DNA from: Massospora cicadina
Lineage: Eukaryota; Entomophthoromycota; Entomophthoromycetes; Entomophthorales; Entomophthoraceae
NCBI GenBank assembly: GCA_022478985.1
Contig: JAKSZP010005260.1
Span: 62,001-126,000 of the forward strand
Direction of reading: 5' to 3'
Length of the DNA: 64,000 bases
The notes beneath the pieces were generated by a model. That model saw only the letters and a list, made by a program, of their open reading frames with translations. It was not told the origin of the DNA and made no database searches. A program made the translations under genes and the position numbers. Below, piece by piece: positions 57,801 to 64,000 of the stretch; position 1 is the first letter of the stretch; each line of letters begins with the position of its first letter.

Positions 57801-58764
57801 AAGTATGCAACAGAAGTGATGGATAGAATTGAAAAACTTCTATTTAATTTTAACCAACTAATATATAGGATGAATGGGAAACTTGTGACAATAAGAACAA
57901 TTAGGTTCTTCAAAATCAGAACTTCATGGTCTTTCAGATTGAAAAACTGAGAAATTATTTTGATGCTTTCAGTCACTTAATGACTCATTAAATAATTTTC
58001 AAAGCGTTTGTAACTCTGCTGTTCTTGAAAAGATAATAGGGAATCTAAAACATAGAGCCTGTGAATATTGTACAAAAACAAAATGAAAACACTTCAAATA
58101 GTGCTGATGCTAAAGTGGCCCAAACATGATATATATGACATTAAAAACGCAATATAGTCAAAATAAGGGAACTACTTGGATGTACTTAAAGTGGGAGTTC
58201 ATGATCAAGATAAAATTGTGGAATCTAGACCAGGTAAAGATGAGATATTAAGCAGTTCAGACGCAAGTGAAAGGGGTTTAAAATACACATAATTTAGGAA
58301 GTAAATAATGAACAGTAATGTTTAAGATCACATTAAGAGATCCAAGGTAAGGACAGTTCAAAGGTTCCTCTGATATAATTTTAATAATTTTAATTATTAA
58401 AGATTCAACCAACAAAGAAGTTTTTCTAGTGAGAATGGCTATATAAAATCTTTGAGAAGGGGAATAGTCATTTTATTTTATAACTAAGCCAAAGCTGTCT
58501 AACAAAAGTATCTTATTATCTATAGCAGTAACATATTTTAACTGTGCCCAGAATCAAGCTTGTATTAAAAACAAAAACCCATTATGGAAACATTGTGTAT
58601 AATGTGACTCAATTACACCTTTTTCAATTTAATATAACAACTCTTTTTTATTAAGTAGCTTGTGAATTTCAAGACTGTTGATGTTGTCAGGCTTCGCCCT
58701 ATGTTAGATAAAGCCTTGTAATATGGTTTCTGATTTACTATCTATTTCCTTTAATTTTTACTTC
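54801..58764. other. Long AT-rich region, no gene supported
   Basis: Four kilobases with only short ORFs (for example 55112-55375 plus, with no domain recognised). No tRNA, LTR or tandem array was seen. Confidence 0.4.
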
Positions 58765-58870
58765 CATTTATTATTTATTTATTCAAGGATGGCTGACCAG
58801 GGGACAGACACATCTGATATGTAGGGAAGAGGAAAACGGAAAACAGAAAAGGGAAGAGAGCGCAAAACAA

Positions 58871-58900
58871 TCAGGTTGGGACCATCTAGTACTAAAAAAA
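58871..58900 (+). mobile_element. 30-bp retroposed tag with perfect 17-bp target duplication
   Basis: The insert carries GGTTGGGACC and ends CCATCTAGTACTAAAAAAA. AAGAGAGCGCAAAACAA flanks it at 58854-58870 and 58901-58917. It sits in the 3' untranslated part of the second LINE, in the opposite orientation, so it arrived after that LINE. Confidence 0.75.
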
Positions 58901-59054
58901 AAGAGAGCGCAAAACAAAGGAACTCAAAAGATATGACTTGACACACTTGGGTGTGGCTAGGAGCCACGGGTGGTGGATGACTAGACCTTAAGTGGCATGG
59001 AAGCTCAGGGGCTAGTAGGGTATACCGCATATGAAGACTGTGAGGTTTTCAATG

Positions 59055-60218
59055 TCATAACGAAGGAACCAGATTAGAATCCAGTTGCCCATCCATTTCT
59101 TCCATTTGTGTTGGAGTGAGCCAAACAGCCAGGCTTGGAAGTGGTTGGCCAAATGGCTGTGGGAACCTGACAATGGCTTGGTTGAAATTGTGGAGGATCT
59201 CGTTGAAAGCGTCAAGGGTAATTGTGTGAATGGACCATATTGCAATGCTCACAATTAGAGCCCTTAGTGTCTGGGGGATAGGCGAGGCCATGTTGAGTGC
59301 CAGGATATCGCGGGATAGTCAGAATTTGGCTGTAGGTGATTGTTGAAACAAGTGCATCACGTTAGCCCAGATATGTGCAGATGGCGGGCACTCTTCCAGG
59401 TGGTGTGTTAGTATGTTGGGTCCGCCGCAGATGGCGCATGTCTTGAACATTGAGAAAGTACAGTCAGCTGTTCTAAACGTATGGTGCATGTATTGCCACA
59501 CTGTGGAGAACACTTGTGGTGATAAGAGGGGGCGGTGATGAGGTCCCACACCTGCTTTTGGGTGCGCAAGTCATATGGGATGTCTTGGTGGTCTAAGTAG
59601 TCAATCCGGGAAAGAGGAAAGGGTGGTAGTGGGGCAGGCGCGTTAGACACTGTTTGTCCCCTGTGGAGTTGCACATAACCAGTTTGAGAGTGAGAGTTTT
59701 TGGATTGCTGTGCATAGGAGAAGCTCCAATCCCCTTGTCTTAGGTTGTACAGGATGCGTTTGAAATACCAGTTGGTGTTGTGCGGTCCAGTGGCAGTTGG
59801 ATGTGTTGCAAAGTATTTCATCAGAGTTGCAGGGTTGGAGGGGGACCTCAGATGTAGTGCCCTTGCAAAGTTGGTTTGGGCTGCCTTAGCCCAGTGGGGG
59901 ATGGTGGGTTGGGTGACGCTGCAGAGCTACCCATGAGCCTAGGATTTGCGTTGCTTGTTCCGTGAAGTTGAGCAGCCTCATCCCGCCTTTCTTCTGTGGG
60001 CCGTACATGGTCTCCAGCCTGACAGGTGCGCGGTAACCAGACCATAGCCAGTTCTGCAGGAGCTTGTAGACTGCGTTGATAAAGTTGGCAGAGAAGGGAA
60101 CCAAATGGGCAGCAAACCATAACTTTGACAAGATCAGTGAGTTGGCTAACACAACTCTTCCAGTTAAACTAGCTTTACTCCTCCGCATACATGTCATTCT
60201 TTTTGTGATGTTGTCCAA
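59055..60218 (-). pseudogene. Second LINE ORF2 C-terminal region with zinc finger
   Basis: 60218-59886 (SKASLTGRVVLANSLILSKL) parallels 33300-33420. 59821-59408 and 59549-59319 follow, with CAICGGPNILTHHLEECP as the zf-RVT-like CCHC. Frame changes separate the pieces. Confidence 0.7.
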
Positions 60219-60371
60219 AATGTTGGTTTTGATGGTGTCAAGTGCATATCCACCAGCTTCGAGCCATATGCCCAGATGACGGACTGGGTTGGTGGCGGGG
60301 TGGTGTGCAAAGGTTAAACACAGTAGTTTTACTGGCTTGGATCGTTGTTGTGTGGTTGGATGTGTGGTTGG

Positions 60372-61060
60372 TTAGTTTGTGTGGTGGTGGGAGGGTGGGG
60401 CCCAGTTAAAACTGAATTTGCCCATAACAATTATCTCTGTTTTCTGTTTGTTCAGCATGGCATTACTCACTGACTCATACTGGTGAATAATGCGCTCAAT
60501 CGCCCTGGCATCCCTATTGCCTGAGACTCCAACAACGCAGTCGTCAGCAAAGGCTAGCATTTTGGTTAGTAGTTGTCCCTCCAACCTGATCCCACTGAGC
60601 TTTGAGTTTGCAATGCGGAGGAGAGGGTCAAGGGTAAAATTGTATATTAGGGGGCTAAGCGGGTCACCTTGTTTAAGGCCCCTTTGGGGGTGATGGTGTC
60701 AGTTAGGAAACCTGGGCCTCTGATTGCAAACCTGGATGAGCGCGCTAGGAGGAGCGCCCAGTTTATAAAGCGGGGTGGTAGGTTGAAAGCCTTTAGACAC
60801 TGTTCTAGGTAACCCCAGTGCACTCGGTCATATGCTTTCTTATGTTCCAGGAAAGCAAGGGCGCCTGTGGGGTTAGCTTGGCAGATGTTGGCAATTGTGT
60901 GGATGTTATCCCAAATTGAGCGATTTGGGATGAAGCCAAACTGATGGGGGAGAGGGCTGTCTGAGCAATGCAACCCAGACGTTTGGCTAAAATTTAGTTA
61001 GTATTTTGGTGTCAGTGTTGGTGAGAGTGATTGGACGCCAGTTGTTTAGTTCTGCCTAGT
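60372..61060 (-). pseudogene. Second LINE reverse transcriptase
   Basis: HQFGFIPNRSIWDNIHTIAN, FLEHKKAYDRVHWGYL, FINWALLLARSSRFAI and MLAFADDCVVGVSGNRDA give the RT blocks with the FADD pair. A frameshift lies near 60650 at the GLxxGDPLSP block. Confidence 0.82.
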
Positions 61061-61294
61061 CTCCTTTTTTGAAGAGTGTGACCACATATGCGTCTTAGCC
61101 GCCAGGTAAAAGGGATGTGTCTTCCAGGCACTTATTCATAGTTGCCAGTAGTATTGGTGCGATATATTCAAAATATTTTTTGAAAAATTCATATGGTAGG
61201 CCATCAGGCCAAGGGCACTTGTTGCGCGGGGTTGATCTTATTACCTCCCATAGTTCATCTTTAGTGATGGGTGCTATAAGGTCTGGTTGACCAG

Positions 61295-61789
61295 CTATAG
61301 TGTCAATATTAGTGGATGATAAAATTTTTTCAATTTCTCTAGGTGATGCAAAATCCGCCGTGTACAGGTCAGTGTAAAATCGGTGTAATTCAGCTGATAT
61401 TTTCTATGGTGTGGATGCCAGTGTGTCATCTGCTCGGTGGACCTGTGTGCAAGTTGCCAAAGTTGAAATTGGTTTAAAATGGCGGAAAATTGGGCCGTGT
61501 GAGTTTCTCCAGATAAAATGTATTTTGATTTGTAGCATACTTCAATGTAATGCTGGTGTTTTCTAAAAAGGGAGTTTACCTGTGTGGATAGCTGGAACCA
61601 CAGGTGGCCCCATTGGGGGCTGTATCCCTCGTGAGGTGTGTTGTTTTCTAAGTGCTGAAGTTGGCTGATAGCCTTGTTGATTGTTGTGGACATTGCGGCT
61701 GTTTTTCTGGAGTTCAGGTGGCAGGCTTTCTTGGTTGCGCGAGCCTTGAATATTTCCCACTCAGTGATAGGGTTCCCATTGGGGGTCAT
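61295..61789 (-). pseudogene. Second LINE ORF2 linker
   Basis: A 164-codon open stretch between endonuclease and RT (NSRKTAAMSTTINKAISQLQ ... GYSPQWGHLWFQ). It parallels 31800-32100 of the first LINE, which has YSPAWGQKWVEAA. Confidence 0.65.
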
Positions 61790-62659
61790 CTTTCTTTCTG
61801 TGTTGTTAGCACCATCTCAATCCAAAGTTTAAACTCCAGAAAATGAACGGTGCTCAGGTGAACTCTGTGAAAGGTTGGTGGCTTTTTGTATTTTTCTGAG
61901 GATGATAATGCTATTGAGACCATCTGGTGGTCGGAGAAAGGGATAATTGTTGTTGTAAAATCTGATACTTGGTGCCAGAAGTCTATAGGGGTTAGCATCA
62001 GGTCAATCCGGGTCATTGTGACCAGCTAAATATTGTTGTGGTGGGGCCTTGTCATGTTGGCCAGGGTGGGGGCTTGTTTGAAAATGGTGTTGCATAGGCC
62101 CAGCGTTGCCTTTAGTATGCAAATTCTGTGTGGCCGCGGGGTATAGCCTTAGACTTTAGCCAGCAGTCAGTTATGGTGTTAAGCCAGCAGTTGAAATCTC
62201 TTGCAAAAAACGTTGCCTCAGGGAAAGGGATCGAGAGGATATTGGAGAAAAAATTTTGGTGGTTGTTCGGATCATTTGGGGCATACACACATGCCATGGC
62301 AAAAGTTTCTCCATTCACTCAAGATCCACTAGAAGCAGTCATCCCTCCAGGTGGGAGGATGTGCTTCAGATATTTACTGGAGGGTCACAATTTGTTCAAA
62401 TTACCACCCCACAGTGGTATGTCCAAAAGGATTTGGCTAGAAGGAGCATGGTTGACCATGACTCCTCCTCCCCCAGTGGACAGTGGGGTTCTTGGATGGC
62501 CAAGATGTCCACAGGGATATTGCGCAGGAAAGCCATTTTTTTGGCCTGGGATGTGGGGGCCTTGGCTCCCGCGATGTTGAGCATTCCTATGTTGATTGCA
62601 GTAGTCCGCACATCAGGAATGCTGGGGCGACCCACTGAGGTCACCCAGTTCCTTATCAT
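61786..62659 (-). pseudogene. Second LINE endonuclease domain
   Basis: MLNIAGAKAPTSQAKK (Asn motif), VDILAIQEPHCP (Glu), ACVYAPNDPNN, FFARDFNCWLN (Asp kept) and IPFSDHQMVS (final Asp-His) appear in order in three frames. Better preserved at the catalytic positions than the first LINE, but frameshifted. Confidence 0.75.
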
Positions 62660-63062
62660 GGGTCATACTGTGAGTATGGGGCCAATTAGCCAGATTGGTT
62701 CCAGCGTGTTGGTCGGCAGTCTTAGTACTGGTTTTGTTTGGTTTCTTCTGGCTCAGATTACTCCGTGGAGTTTGGTTCTAGCGTGGGTTGGCTTTTGCCC
62801 CATCAGCAAATTTTTTTTCGCCGTTTTCCTGTGGGTTTGATGGGCAGAAACTAGGAGTTGGGGTGATTAGGTTTTGTGCATAAGTGTTGTCACATTGTGA
62901 TTGGATGAAATAATCTTCCATATTATCGCTTATCACATGTGATTGGCTGGGAGGATCCACAATGGTGTAAGGTGGATCTGCTCCCACTTGGTTGGAGGTT
63001 GCTTGGTTGTGTCCAAAAAATTCATCATTTTTATTGCATTGGGTTATATGTGGGTGATCTGA

Positions 63063-63977
63063 TTAGTTGTTCTGCTGTGCTGCCATGGCATCCACCTGAA
63101 TCTGTTCTGGGGAAATTGTGGTGTGGGTTTGGGTCTCAGTGGAACTCGTGGCCTGCTTGTGGGCAGTCTGTGCGTGACGGCAGTCCTTGCGCAAAATGGG
63201 CTTGACCAAAGTGACGTCAGCTCTTTTGCCCCAATAGAAGGCAAAAGTGGAGTCCTTAATTTTGCCAAAAATTGGGCTTGTTTCATCCATATTGTCCTCA
63301 CAAAATTCCGGTGCTTCAATCCCACACTTGACAGGGCATGCGTGGTCTTTGTGGCCTATAGCTGAGCAGAATTTACAGATAGGTGGGGTGTGTTCTGGTG
63401 TGATGCAGAAGGGGTGAGATATGCTGCCATTGGGGAGGTTGATGGTTGCCGTGTGGGGAATGAGGGTGATATCCTCTACCACGTCCTGATTGGTTTCTAT
63501 AATGGCTATTGCCTTCCCTGTACACAGGTGGGGCAGGAGGGGGAATTTCTCAAATTCAAACTGTTTGATTACGCCATAACCTTTGAGGCCCCTACAGAGC
63601 TCATCTGCAAGGATATCATGGTGCACGGTGCTCAGGAGTCAGTCAAATATGATGAATAGGTCATTTGCCTCATTCCATCATGTGCGCACCGTGCGGATTA
63701 TGCAGTCTTCATTGTTAATCTTTATGGAGAATATGATTTTTGCTGCTTCTGCCACTTCCTCTGCAGACATGAACCCGACGTCCACCCATCCTCTATGTAA
63801 ATTTTTATAATTTACTGAGACAGTGTTTAGGAAAGTCGCGGAGAAGGCCTCTCCCATTTTTTCCCATGATTTGAGGGAAGTATCATTGACCATAATTCTA
63901 AGGCCACGCTCAAGGGAGGACAGGGGTTGGGAGTGTTCTATTTTGGTATATGCGCTCATTTTTTGCAGAAATTTCAA
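63063..63977 (-). pseudogene. Second LINE ORF1 with CCHC knuckle
   Basis: 63678-63977 and 63063-63626 give homologues of the first LINE's ORF1, including PLLPHLCTGKAIAI and CKFCSAIGHKDHACP. A frame change lies near 63650. The N-terminal end reaches toward the window edge. Confidence 0.7.
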
Positions 63978-64000
63978 AACTTTGGGTGCAGCGCTGTACT

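Larger units (their letters stand above)
58765..64000 (-). mobile_element. Second LINE, minus strand, 5' end beyond the window
   Basis: ORF1, endonuclease, RT and C-terminal zinc finger are all found on the minus strand in LINE order. The 3' end near 58765-58795 is A-rich on the element strand (GAATAAATAAATAATAAATG). It belongs to the same broad family as the LINE at 29401 but is clearly divergent (RT FADDCVVGVSGNRDARAIE versus FADDCVVGVSNNKDARALE). Frames are broken throughout. Confidence 0.85.

Noticed and set aside
1..64000. CRISPR arrays, operons or bacterial genes
   Set aside because: Spliced eukaryotic genes, LTR elements and LINEs fill the window. No regularly spaced short repeats with unique spacers were seen.

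Overview
This 64 kb window is eukaryotic nuclear DNA and looks like part of a large, transposon-bloated fungal genome. Only two host genes can be supported. One is an actin-bundling fimbrin on the + strand (48187..50293) whose sequence is fungal-like. The other is a small minus-strand gene (17206..17724) resembling the short protein made from POLR1D isoform 2 and its plant relatives. Most inferred introns are 29-40 nt, with one of 79 nt. Very short introns, Ty3/gypsy chromoviruses and LINEs with a Tad/I-like layout suggest an early-diverging filamentous fungus, possibly entomophthoralean. That placement is inference only.

Layout. 1-8873: a degenerate minus-strand Ty3/gypsy element (A) with both LTRs (the left one cut by the window edge), gag, protease, RT, RNase H and integrase, plus a region of plus-strand ORFs between integrase and the 3' LTR. 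8874-14800: broken gypsy relics, including a minus-strand gag/protease (D) and an inverted pair of a dispersed repeat (R3). 14800-20130: AT-rich, mostly unique-looking DNA with a degenerate minisatellite and the POLR1D-isoform-2-like gene. 20132-27771: chromovirus B (plus strand, two 0.85 kb LTRs) bracketed by a roughly 0.65 kb direct duplication that includes part of another LTR family.

26887-46810 is best read as one old chromovirus (E/G). Its 5' LTR is at 26887 and its 3' LTR at 45910. It was later split by a full-length LINE (29401-34678, perfect 16-bp target duplication) and by chromovirus F on the minus strand (37711-44759, 5-bp duplication GCTGA lying inside the E/G integrase). The leader of E/G is packed with hairpins, three of which share a core and show paired compensatory changes. 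46811-58765: tRNA-related SINE-like sequences, the fimbrin gene, long AT-rich DNA and an unidentified coding-like stretch. 58765-64000: a second, divergent LINE on the minus strand, running off the window.

The strongest unexplained signals are three. First, three ultrashort insertions (19, 30 and 43 bp) share the same 3' end and A-tail, and each is flanked by its own 15-17 bp target duplication. Second, the E/G leader holds the covarying hairpins. Third, both host genes use ultrashort introns. Every retroelement reading frame carries stops or frameshifts, so none appears intact.
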